Positions 14,038-20,945 of a stretch of DNA of 22,588 bases are shown piece by piece. How positions within the stretch are numbered: position 1 is the first letter of the stretch; each line of letters opens with the position of its first letter. A program made the position numbers and the translations under genes. The stretch spans positions 1-22,588 of the forward strand of contig SFEK01000017.1 of assembly GCA_004557285.1 (NCBI GenBank), given 5' to 3'. Under the pieces are notes generated by a model. It searched no databases and was not told where the DNA came from. It saw only the letters and a list, made by a program, of their open reading frames with translations. The stretch is from Bacteroidales bacterium. GTDB taxonomy: Bacteria > Bacteroidota > Bacteroidia > Bacteroidales > Bacteroidaceae.

Positions 14038-15465
14038 ATGTCATACAACTCTGATGAATATTATCGTTCTAAAGCATTCAAGCAAATGCTTCTCGACTTC
14101 CAAGAAGCCGAGAAAAACAACTTGCCCATTATGCTTGAACCGGAGGATTATGTGGACATCGCCGAATATTATTACAACCGGGGACAGGTGGATTATGCAC
14201 AAGAAATCAGCGAAAGGGCCATCGACATCTATCCCGGTGAACTGATGCCGCTGCTGTTCAGGGCAAGAATGGAACTGACCGACTTCAACAATCCTCAAAG
14301 GGCACTGTTTTATGCCGAACAAATCAACGACAAGTTTGACACGGAATATATTTATATCATGTCGGAAATCATGCTCGCACAGGGCATGATAGCCGAAGCC
14401 GACGACTATCTGGAAGGGAAATATGAAGGTCTGAGCGAAGAAACACAAATGCTGTTTGCCATTGATGTGGCCGGCATATTCTCTGACTACAACCTCTCGG
14501 CTATGGCTGAAAAATGGCTCAACCGTTCTGACAGGGTTAACGCTGACGACTACAAGGAGCAGAAGGCCAGAATCCATTTTGACAAAGGGCAGTTTGATGA
14601 ATGTGAAAAAATATACAACGAACTGATTGACAACGATCCTTTTTCCACACAATACTGGAATGCACTGGCTTCTTCCCAATTCCTGAGCAACAAGATCCAA
14701 GAATCCATACAAAGCAGTGATTATTCATTGGCCATCAACCCGGAAAACGCCGCAGCACTGCTCAACAAAGGCAATGGCATGTATAATCTCGGCAACTACA
14801 AGGAGGCGTTGCACTGTTATAAGAAGTATGTGGAGACAAACAGCGACGACGAGTCGGCTCATCTGCTCATCGGATGCTGCTACATGCTTGATGACAAGTA
14901 TGAGAAGGCCATCGAACATTTTGAACGGGCCTACAGATTGTCAACCAAAGATTCGCCTTATCTGCTCGATATCTTCCGCAACTGGGCCATGAGCTTGTGC
15001 AAGATCAACCGAAAGAAGGAAGGTTTCGACATGGCTGACATGATTTCCATGGCGGATTGCGACGAATATGAACAGCTGGTGTTCAAAGGAAGTCTGTACG
15101 CCGAATGTGGTGACCTGGAAGAGTCGAACAAATGTTATTTCGAGGCCATCGAAAAGTCGCATTATTCGCCCGGCGTGTTCATGAGGGTGTGTATTGCCAT
15201 CTTCGACAGCGGCGACATGGGATTGGCTTACCAAATGTTCAAAAGTCTCTTCACCACCGTTCCCGACTGGAACAAGGGGTATGCCTATATGGCCACCTGC
15301 TGTTTCTACCTGAAAAGGATCGACGAATTTCTGGAGTATCTAAAACTGGCCGTCGAACATACGCCCGAAGAGACGAAAACATTATTAGGCCACCTGTTCC
15401 CTGTGGATATGGAACCGATAGCCTATTATGATTATATGATAAAATTCCTTGAAAAATACAAGTAG
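14038..15465 (+). CDS. Tetratricopeptide repeat protein
   Basis: A 475-residue protein made mostly of TPR helix pairs, visible at about residues 36-69, 172-203, 205-236, 238-271 and 272-305, with typical features such as LNKGNGMYNLGNYKEALHCY and DDKYEKAIEHFERAY. Further degenerate repeats probably fill the rest. There is no signal peptide or membrane segment, so it is likely cytoplasmic. TPR proteins are protein-protein scaffolds; the partner here is unknown. It follows the glnS terminator, so it needs its own promoter. The gap 13992-14037 has only a near-match (ATATTTTG ending at 14006). It ends 30 bases before the convergent DedA gene. The C-terminus (from residue 306) shows no domain I can name. 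Confidence 0.88.
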   Translation: MSYNSDEYYRSKAFKQMLLDFQEAEKNNLPIMLEPEDYVDIAEYYYNRGQVDYAQEISERAIDIYPGELMPLLFRARMELTDFNNPQRALFYAEQINDKFDTEYIYIMSEIMLAQGMIAEADDYLEGKYEGLSEETQMLFAIDVAGIFSDYNLSAMAEKWLNRSDRVNADDYKEQKARIHFDKGQFDECEKIYNELIDNDPFSTQYWNALASSQFLSNKIQESIQSSDYSLAINPENAAALLNKGNGMYNLGNYKEALHCYKKYVETNSDDESAHLLIGCCYMLDDKYEKAIEHFERAYRLSTKDSPYLLDIFRNWAMSLCKINRKKEGFDMADMISMADCDEYEQLVFKGSLYAECGDLEESNKCYFEAIEKSHYSPGVFMRVCIAIFDSGDMGLAYQMFKSLFTTVPDWNKGYAYMATCCFYLKRIDEFLEYLKLAVEHTPEETKTLLGHLFPVDMEPIAYYDYMIKFLEKYK

Positions 15466-15469
15466 CCTA

Positions 15470-15492
15470 AGCGTTGAATGTCATTCAACGCT
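15470..15492. terminator. Hairpin between convergent TPR and DedA genes
   Basis: Perfect 10 bp arms AGCGTTGAAT / ATTCAACGCT with a 3-base loop fill most of the 29-base gap between two convergent stops. No T-run follows on either strand. Position and symmetry suggest a shared bidirectional terminator. Confidence 0.55.
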
Positions 15493-15494
15493 CC

Positions 15495-16139
15495 TCAAGC
15501 CTTCTTGCTCTTCCTGCCTTTGTAAATCAGATAACACACCACCAATGCGGCAATGCCGAGAATGGCGTAGCCTAACTCATGGCTGTATCGGGTGGCCATC
15601 AGATACACGTCTTCGGTGGTCTTGATTTCAGTAAACTTATAGATGAAATAGCCGATGAGAGCCAATATGGTGTTCCACAGGCCTGCACCAATGGTGGTGA
15701 AGAACAGGAAACGGCCAACGGCCATACCTGACAGTCCGGCTGGAATACTGATGAGCTGACGAACGGCCGGCACCAGACGACCGAAGAATGTAGAAGCGGC
15801 ACCATGCTCGCGGAAATATTGCTCAGCATGTTCCACCTTCTGGCGGTCGATGAGACAAAGATGCCCCAACCGGCTGTCAGCAAAACGATAGACAATGGGG
15901 CGTCCCAACCAGCGGGCAAGGTAATAGTTGACCAAGGCGCCAAGGTCGGCTCCCAATGTGGCAAACACAATCACCAAGATGAAGTTCATACTGTCGTCGG
16001 TCATCGACTTCCACGCAGCCGGAGGCACAATCACCTCTGAGGGGAAAGGGATGAACGAACTTTCAATGGCCATAAAAAGGGTGACAACCCAATAGTTAAG
16101 GTTGTCCAACACCCATCGGAACAATTCTGCTGTATCCAT
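15495..16139 (-). CDS. DedA-family (SNARE-associated/VTT) membrane protein
   Basis: A 214-residue integral membrane protein. DedA features are ESSFIPFPSEVIVPPAA (26-42), with the acidic residues Glu26 and Glu35 needed for function in the family, and FGRLVPAVRQLISIPAG (119-135), with the conserved arginines. Membrane segments are at about 15-32, 52-75, 140-167 and 187-206, with a re-entrant proline-rich region between. Some DedA proteins are lipid scramblases or flippases that recycle undecaprenyl phosphate or move phospholipids, and others support membrane potential. The substrate here is unknown. The gene follows maf by 72 bases on the same strand; no -7 box is visible in that gap, so it may be the last gene of the operon starting at 18756. 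Confidence 0.9.
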   Translation of the reverse strand: MDTAELFRWVLDNLNYWVVTLFMAIESSFIPFPSEVIVPPAAWKSMTDDSMNFILVIVFATLGADLGALVNYYLARWLGRPIVYRFADSRLGHLCLIDRQKVEHAEQYFREHGAASTFFGRLVPAVRQLISIPAGLSGMAVGRFLFFTTIGAGLWNTILALIGYFIYKFTEIKTTEDVYLMATRYSHELGYAILGIAALVVCYLIYKGRKSKKA

Positions 16140-16211
16140 ATACTTGATTTGCTTTTTCTTTGTTGAATAATATCGTTTTTAATGATGTGTCAAGAGGTTG
16201 GTCTTTGCAGC

Positions 16212-16787
16212 CTACAAGTCTTGCATCTCCTGATAAATGCGCTGCACAGGCAATCCCATCACATTGAAATAACTGCCGTTGATATGCGACACGCCAATGT
16301 GGCCTATCCATTCTTGAATGCCGTAGGCTCCTGCCTTGTCCAACGGTTTGTAATGTTCTACATAATAATCTATCTCGCTGTCATTAAGTTTCTTGAAGGT
16401 CACGTCGGTCACCACGCTAAACGACTTCTGGCGTTCTCTGGTAGTCAGACAAACGCCTGTGGCCACATGATGTGTTTTGCCCGAAAGCGCATAGAGCATT
16501 TGCTTTGCCTCGTCGAGCGTCTTGGGTTTGCCCAGCACATCACCGCCCAGCACCACAATGGTGTCGGCGGTAATCACCAGTTCGTTGTCTTTCATATCAC
16601 CTTGATAGGCAGCAGCCTTTTTCGTGGCAATATACTGTGCAATGTCCATCACGGGCAAATCGGCAGGGTACGACTCGTCGATGCCTTCAACCACCTTCAC
16701 GGTGAAAGGCACATCCAATCCTGCCAACAATTCCTTGCGTCTTGGACTGTTGCTTGCCAAGACAATCTGATAATCGGTTTTCAACAT
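16212..16787 (-). CDS. maf: Maf family nucleotide pyrophosphatase (dTTP/UTP type)
   Basis: A 191-residue Maf protein. The signature SNSPRRKELL (13-22) is near the N-terminus. ADTIVV (74-79) carries the catalytic Asp, GKPKT (86-90) the conserved Lys, and DKAGAYGIQ (150-158) is the substrate-pocket motif usual in YhdE-like members. By family knowledge these hydrolyse dTTP, UTP and related modified nucleotides to monophosphates, a house-cleaning role that was once described as septum inhibition. I chose the ATG at 16787, which gives a short lead to the first beta strand. Upstream in-frame ATGs at 16808 and 16805 are possible, and the frame runs back into the end of kdsC. It sits between kdsC and the DedA gene on the same strand. 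Confidence 0.92.
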   Translation of the reverse strand: MLKTDYQIVLASNSPRRKELLAGLDVPFTVKVVEGIDESYPADLPVMDIAQYIATKKAAAYQGDMKDNELVITADTIVVLGGDVLGKPKTLDEAKQMLYALSGKTHHVATGVCLTTRERQKSFSVVTDVTFKKLNDSEIDYYVEHYKPLDKAGAYGIQEWIGHIGVSHINGSYFNVMGLPVQRIYQEMQDL

Positions 16788-16861
16788 CTTATGTTTTTGA
16801 ATCATCATGGGTTTGATACTTGTATTGTCAGTTTTTGGTAATTTCGGCCGGGTGCTGACAA

Positions 16862-17380
16862 CTACCATCCGAATGCCGTTTCACTGCTCAGCCATTTGCC
16901 CTGGGCCCTCAACACCTGTTCGATGATGTCGCGCCCTACCCCATGCCCACCGGCACACTGCGACACGTAACGACTGATGGCTTTGATGTCGGGACAGGCA
17001 TCTGAGGGGCAGCAGGCACATCCGCAACGTTTCATGATTTCGTAGTCGGGAATGTCGTCGCCCACATAGATGATTTCTTCATCGGCAAGTCCGTAACGTT
17101 GCAAGAATTTATCATATTCCTTGATTTTCACGGCACATCCCATGTAGATGTCTTCCACGCCAAGGTTCTCATAGCGCATCCTCACGCTTTCGGTTTTTCC
17201 ACCAGTAAGTATCACGATGCGCAGCCCGCATTTCTGTGCCAGCTGAATGGCATAGCCGTCTTTGATGTTCACCGTGCGCATGGGCTCACCGTTGGGATGC
17301 AGCGGAATGGTCTCGGCACTCAGCACACCGTCAACATCGAAAACCACTGCGCGTATTTTGGTCAAATCGTAGTTGATCAT
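16862..17380 (-). CDS. kdsC: 3-deoxy-D-manno-octulosonate 8-phosphate phosphatase
   Basis: A 172-residue capless HAD phosphatase of the KdsC type. It removes phosphate from Kdo-8-phosphate in the synthesis of the inner core of lipopolysaccharide. Motif I is FDVDGVLS with Asp15 and Asp17. Motif II is LTGGKTESV (58-66, Thr59), Lys85 gives motif III and VGDDIPD (106-112, Asp108/Asp109) motif IV. The GGHGVGRDIIEQVL segment and the short length without a cap domain match the tetrameric KdsC family. The gene starts 15 bases after the DUF2520 gene. Note that the C-terminal region contains a cluster of cysteines (CGCACC) whose role is unclear. The nearby maf gene begins about 74 bases downstream. Confidence 0.92.
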   Translation of the reverse strand: MINYDLTKIRAVVFDVDGVLSAETIPLHPNGEPMRTVNIKDGYAIQLAQKCGLRIVILTGGKTESVRMRYENLGVEDIYMGCAVKIKEYDKFLQRYGLADEEIIYVGDDIPDYEIMKRCGCACCPSDACPDIKAISRYVSQCAGGHGVGRDIIEQVLRAQGKWLSSETAFGW

Positions 17381-17395
17381 TGTTTTGTTCTTGTA

Positions 17396-18226
17396 TTATT
17401 GATTGTCTTCATTGAGGGGTTCCATCTCTAATAATGTCCTGTCATTGGGGTTCATGCCGAGGGCAGCATGATGGATACTTTTGCTCATCAGCCTGTAGAT
17501 TTGTTGATAGATGGGCATGTCATCGAGCAACGCCTCTTGGGCACGAAGCACATTTTCGTCATACCTCACCGCCGGTCCAGTCTGGGCCTCTGCCGGCAAC
17601 AGTTGGTGCACCTTTCGGGTGGTTTCATCAATCAAGGGCAGCATCACCTCAAAAGGGATGCCGTGACGCTGCAGCAACGAGGCGGCCACAGCATAGCAAT
17701 GATTGGCAAAATTGCAGGCAAACACGGCAGACAGGTGCAGGTATTTCCGCGAGGCTGAGTCCAAGGCATACACCTTGTTGGAAATGTCGTTGGCCAGTTG
17801 GTTGCACACGGCAGCAGCCACCTCGTCGTTTCCCTCAACAAAACATGGCACTTCGCTGAAATCCACCAACTTACGTTTGGAGAAAGTCTGCATGGGATAA
17901 AGCACGCCATAATGCCTGGCATGCCCTGCAAACACATCCATCGGAACACTTCCAGCCGTATGCAGCAACACCTTGTCGGCTACCGACGCTCCAATCGTGG
18001 CGGCCAACGTAGGCAGCACGCTGTCTTTCACGGCAAGGATATAGACGTCAGCATCTCGGTTCAGCCGATGGATGTCTGTCACCGCCTCGCATTGCAAGAC
18101 TTGGGCCAAAGAGTCGGCCGACGGGGATGTTTTGCTGAACACCTGAAGGATGTCGTGTCCGGCTCCCTGTAAGGCGTGCGACAGACTGGTCATCAGGTTT
18201 CCCGCACCAATCAAGACTATCCTCAT
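17396..18226 (-). CDS. Rossmann-like + DUF2520 protein
   Basis: A 276-residue protein with an N-terminal nucleotide-binding Rossmann fold (MRIVLIGAGNLMTSL, glycine motif GAGN at 7-10) and a C-terminal helical domain of the DUF2520 type, recognised from the conserved pattern KYLHLSAVFACNFANH and LLPLIDETTRKV. The family resembles pyrroline-5-carboxylate reductase and prephenate/6-phosphogluconate dehydrogenase in layout, so an NAD(P)-dependent reductase is plausible, but its substrate is not established. I start at the ATG at 18226. The codon at 18232 is TTG and overlaps the nitroreductase stop. Only two bases separate the nitroreductase TGA from this ATG, so the two are probably translationally coupled. 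In Bacteroidetes this gene is commonly placed beside kdsC and maf, as here. Confidence 0.88.
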   Translation of the reverse strand: MRIVLIGAGNLMTSLSHALQGAGHDILQVFSKTSPSADSLAQVLQCEAVTDIHRLNRDADVYILAVKDSVLPTLAATIGASVADKVLLHTAGSVPMDVFAGHARHYGVLYPMQTFSKRKLVDFSEVPCFVEGNDEVAAAVCNQLANDISNKVYALDSASRKYLHLSAVFACNFANHCYAVAASLLQRHGIPFEVMLPLIDETTRKVHQLLPAEAQTGPAVRYDENVLRAQEALLDDMPIYQQIYRLMSKSIHHAALGMNPNDRTLLEMEPLNEDNQ

Positions 18227-18228
18227 GT

Positions 18229-18756
18229 TCAAAATTGGTTAATATGCACGTTCTCCCATTTCAGCGCTTCTTCATCCTGCAATTTGCGTTCCTTGGCCTT
18301 GTGTCCGAAACCAACGACACACAACACCGACAATTCCTGAGGAATGTCGAGAATGCCGTGTATCACCTCGTCGGCAGTGGTGCCGTCTGACAAACCTCTG
18401 TTTTTGATTTGTGCCCAACATGAGCCCAACCCCAAGTCTTCTGCCTGGTATTGCATGGAAATGGCTGCGATGGAACAATCTTCCACCCAACAATCATTTT
18501 CCATAGGATGGCCCAAGACGACGATGGCAAGAGGGGCATTCTTCAGGAACTGGCCTCCCAGATCCTTGGCATCAGAAAGTTTTTCGATGAGCACCTTGTC
18601 ATCCACAACAACGAAATGCCAAGAACGGCATCCTTTTGAAGTGGGCGACATCAATGCCGCACGCAATATCAGTTTCACGTCGTCGGGGTGGATTCCTTCG
18701 TCGGTAAATGCCCTGTGGCTGCGACGCTGCTGTACTAACGCTTTAAAGCTGTCCAT
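18229..18756 (-). CDS. Nitroreductase family protein
   Basis: A 175-residue FMN-dependent nitroreductase-like protein. RRSHRAF (10-16) is the usual phosphate-binding segment, and MSPTSKGCRSWHFVVV matches the second FMN-binding stretch. GLGSCWAQI and the IPQELSVLCVVGFGH segment complete the family pattern. These enzymes reduce nitro groups, quinones or flavins with NAD(P)H. The start at 18756 is preferred over the in-frame ATG at 18798, because the predicted promoter at 18810-18817 would put the transcription start about 5 bases before 18798 but about 47 before 18756. It is the first gene of the minus-strand run toward DedA. The real substrate is unknown. Confidence 0.88.
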   Translation of the reverse strand: MDSFKALVQQRRSHRAFTDEGIHPDDVKLILRAALMSPTSKGCRSWHFVVVDDKVLIEKLSDAKDLGGQFLKNAPLAIVVLGHPMENDCWVEDCSIAAISMQYQAEDLGLGSCWAQIKNRGLSDGTTADEVIHGILDIPQELSVLCVVGFGHKAKERKLQDEEALKWENVHINQF

Positions 18757-18809
18757 GTTGTAATTGTCTTCTTTTGTGTTAAAAATGTTTTTTGTCATCT
18801 AAGATAATG

Positions 18810-18817
18810 CAAAGATA
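18810..18817 (-). promoter_or_regulatory. Nitroreductase operon -7 box
   Basis: On the minus strand TATCTTTG matches TAnnTTTG. The expected -33 TTTG is not clear. It would start transcription near 18803 for the nitroreductase-DUF2520-kdsC-maf-DedA run. Confidence 0.5.
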
Positions 18818-18845
18818 CTTATTTATCGCTTGAAAATGGGATAAC

Positions 18846-18879
18846 TTGTGGTTTTTTTTTGAAAGATTTATTATTTTTG
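18846..18879 (+). promoter_or_regulatory. Promoter of the FemAB-like gene
   Basis: TTG (18846-18848), 23 bases containing a run of T, then TATTTTTG (18872-18879). The ATG at 18884 begins only 5 bases after the box, which implies a very short or absent leader. Confidence 0.5.
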
Positions 18880-18883
18880 CGGT

Positions 18884-19855
18884 ATGAACACGATTCATGT
18901 TGCCATCATCTCAAAAAGCGACGACTTGCCGGTGCTCCAATCGGCGTCATTCTTCCATAGTGAACGATTGTTTGCTGTGGTGGAAAAGACACCATCAGAA
19001 TGGCCGTATATGGTCATCGCCTACGACGGGGATGTGCCTGTGGCGCATCTTCTGGTGATTTTGCGCCGCAGAGGTTCGCTGATTCCTCCTTACCTGTTCA
19101 CCCAAGCGAGGATCTACGGCGAAGGCGTTTACGCTGATGGCTACGACAAGGAAGAACTGTTTGCCCACATGCTGCAAAGCGTTGTAAAAAAATTCAGCAA
19201 AGGCCTGTGCCTTTTCATGGAATTCAGCGAAATGAGCAGCAAGATGTTCGGCTACAAGACATTCAGAGACAACGGTTTCTTTCCTGTACATTGGATGGAA
19301 ATCCACAATTCGTTGCACTCCAGAAATCCCCGAGAACGGCTTTCTGACAAAATGCGCAAAAGCCTGGCCCAAGCCCATAGATTGCGAATGACGGCCCACG
19401 AATCCCAAGACACCAGTAGCCTGGACAGTTTTTACCGCATGCTGGTACGCCACACCACAGAGGGAATCCGCAGATTCATTCCCGACAAGAGTATGTTCAA
19501 GCAGTTCATCGACAATGGCGACGGCCATCTGTACTACACCTTGTACAAGGACAAGATGATTGCGGGATGCATCAGCATCGATTCGGGCAATGACAGTTAT
19601 CTGTGGTATATGACATCCAAGAAACATATCTACAGAAAACGCGCCATGGCACTGAGCGTATGGGCAGCCATCAACCATGCCCATCAGCAGAAGCGCCGGC
19701 ACATCTACTTCATGGATGTGGGTCTGCCATTCAAGAAAAACAGATTCAGAGATTTCATTCTCCGGTTTGGAGGTAAGCCCGTGGGCACCTACCGATGGTT
19801 CCGCTGCTCCATCAAGTGGCTCAACCGACTGCTCACCTGGTTTTATCAGGAATAG
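18884..19855 (+). CDS. FemAB/GNAT-like acyltransferase-fold protein
   Basis: A 323-residue protein with no signal peptide or membrane segment. The N-terminal half reads like a first GNAT fold (SASFFHSERLFAVVE, then PYMVIAYDGDVPVAHLLV). The second half (from about residue 155) has the second fold with KMRKSLAQAHRLRM, YYTLYKDKMIAGCIS and a final LRFGGKPVGTYRWF. This double-GNAT layout and the basic helix after a short serine-rich link resemble FemAB-like and BioF2-like acetyltransferase proteins, some of which add amino acids to peptidoglycan precursors and others of which act in polysaccharide or capsule synthesis. No substrate can be assigned. It is a single gene, divergent from the nitroreductase operon and ending before a large palindrome. 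Confidence 0.7.
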   Translation: MNTIHVAIISKSDDLPVLQSASFFHSERLFAVVEKTPSEWPYMVIAYDGDVPVAHLLVILRRRGSLIPPYLFTQARIYGEGVYADGYDKEELFAHMLQSVVKKFSKGLCLFMEFSEMSSKMFGYKTFRDNGFFPVHWMEIHNSLHSRNPRERLSDKMRKSLAQAHRLRMTAHESQDTSSLDSFYRMLVRHTTEGIRRFIPDKSMFKQFIDNGDGHLYYTLYKDKMIAGCISIDSGNDSYLWYMTSKKHIYRKRAMALSVWAAINHAHQQKRRHIYFMDVGLPFKKNRFRDFILRFGGKPVGTYRWFRCSIKWLNRLLTWFYQE

Positions 19856-19890
19856 CCGCAAAACCATCAACACACCATAGCCCCTTGAAA

Positions 19891-19934
19891 CCAACAAACC
19901 GGAACATCTCTATAGAGACATTCCGGTTCGTTGG
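19891..19934. terminator. 44-base imperfect palindrome between convergent genes
   Basis: CCAACAAACCGGAA (19891-19904) pairs with TTCCGGTTCGTTGG (19921-19934) at 13 of 14 positions. Between them TCTCTA/TAGAGA form a second 6 bp helix after a two-base mismatch. It lies between the convergent FemAB-like gene and atpG, so it can stop both transcripts. No T-run follows on the plus strand and only TTTC on the minus strand. Confidence 0.6.
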
Positions 19935-19970
19935 GAAAATACGACGATATTGTTACGCTGTACTACAACA

Positions 19971-20939
19971 TCAATTGTTTACAGAGCCGCCCACAATGTC
20001 GAGCAACTCGTTGGTGATGGCTTGCTGTCTGCTCTTATTGTATTGCAAGTTCAGCTGGCGCAATAACTCATCAGCATTGTCGGTTGCGGTCTGCATGGCC
20101 ACCATTCGGGCGGCATGCTCACTGGCGTTGCTGTCGAGCAATGCGGTATATACCATCAAGTGCAAGAGCTTGGGGATAAGTATTTTCAGCACGCTATCCA
20201 TGTCAGGCTCTACAATGAAGTTGTCGTTCAGTGGCTTGGCCTGTTCTTTGTCACGCTTGCTGTCGCGCTCGCCCCTTTTGCGCAGATACTCCTGAGCCTT
20301 CAATGTCGCGATGTTCGAACTCAGGTCGCGCTCGTCATCCTCATCCAGTTCCTTGCTGATGTCTATCGGCAACAAGGCCTTGCGGGTGAGGATTTGCGAA
20401 CCGGCACTCTTGAAGTGATGGTAGATCAGCTCCACACGGTCCAATTCGCCGTGAAGGAACTTGTTACCCAACTCACGCGCCAAATCAATACACTGCTGCA
20501 CATTGGGTTTGTCGGCCAGTGATGTAAAGTCACCACCTTTCTCCAATCCCAGTTTCGTCACTTTCTCAGCCACCTTACGTCCAACGGGGTAAACCACAAC
20601 ATCGTTGATACCCTTTGCACGATACTCGTCAACAGTCTGTTGCATCATTTTGATGACATTGGCGTTGAAACCACCACAAAGACTGCTGTTGGATGAAAAG
20701 ACAACAAGTGCCACACGATTGACCTGACGCTCTGTGGAGAATACCGTAGAAGCATCAGCCTCTGATGCGAGAAATGTCTTGAGGATATGTTCAAGCATCG
20801 ACTCATAAGGCAACATGTTCTCAATCATGACCTGAGCATGATGAAGCTTTGAAGACGCAACCATCTTCATTGCACTCGTGATTTTGCGGGTGCTGTTGAC
20901 AGATGATATTCTGGTCTTGATCTCTTTCAGTGACGGCAT
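19971..20939 (-). CDS. atpG: F0F1 ATP synthase subunit gamma
   Basis: A 322-residue gamma subunit, the rotating central stalk that couples proton flow to ATP synthesis. The N-terminal helix MPSLKEIKTRISSVNSTRKI, then SAMKMVASSKL, and the C-terminal helix (EHAARMVAMQTATDNADEL) with NKSRQQAITNEL are diagnostic. The protein is about 35 residues longer than the E. coli subunit (287), mainly because of a highly charged insertion at about residues 195-240 (KELDEDDERD, LRKRGERDSKRDK). The gene starts 6 bases after atpA, so the two are coupled. Its stop lies 37 bases from the large palindrome that probably ends the operon. Confidence 0.96.
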   Translation of the reverse strand: MPSLKEIKTRISSVNSTRKITSAMKMVASSKLHHAQVMIENMLPYESMLEHILKTFLASEADASTVFSTERQVNRVALVVFSSNSSLCGGFNANVIKMMQQTVDEYRAKGINDVVVYPVGRKVAEKVTKLGLEKGGDFTSLADKPNVQQCIDLARELGNKFLHGELDRVELIYHHFKSAGSQILTRKALLPIDISKELDEDDERDLSSNIATLKAQEYLRKRGERDSKRDKEQAKPLNDNFIVEPDMDSVLKILIPKLLHLMVYTALLDSNASEHAARMVAMQTATDNADELLRQLNLQYNKSRQQAITNELLDIVGGSVNN

Positions 20940-20945
20940 AGGCTA

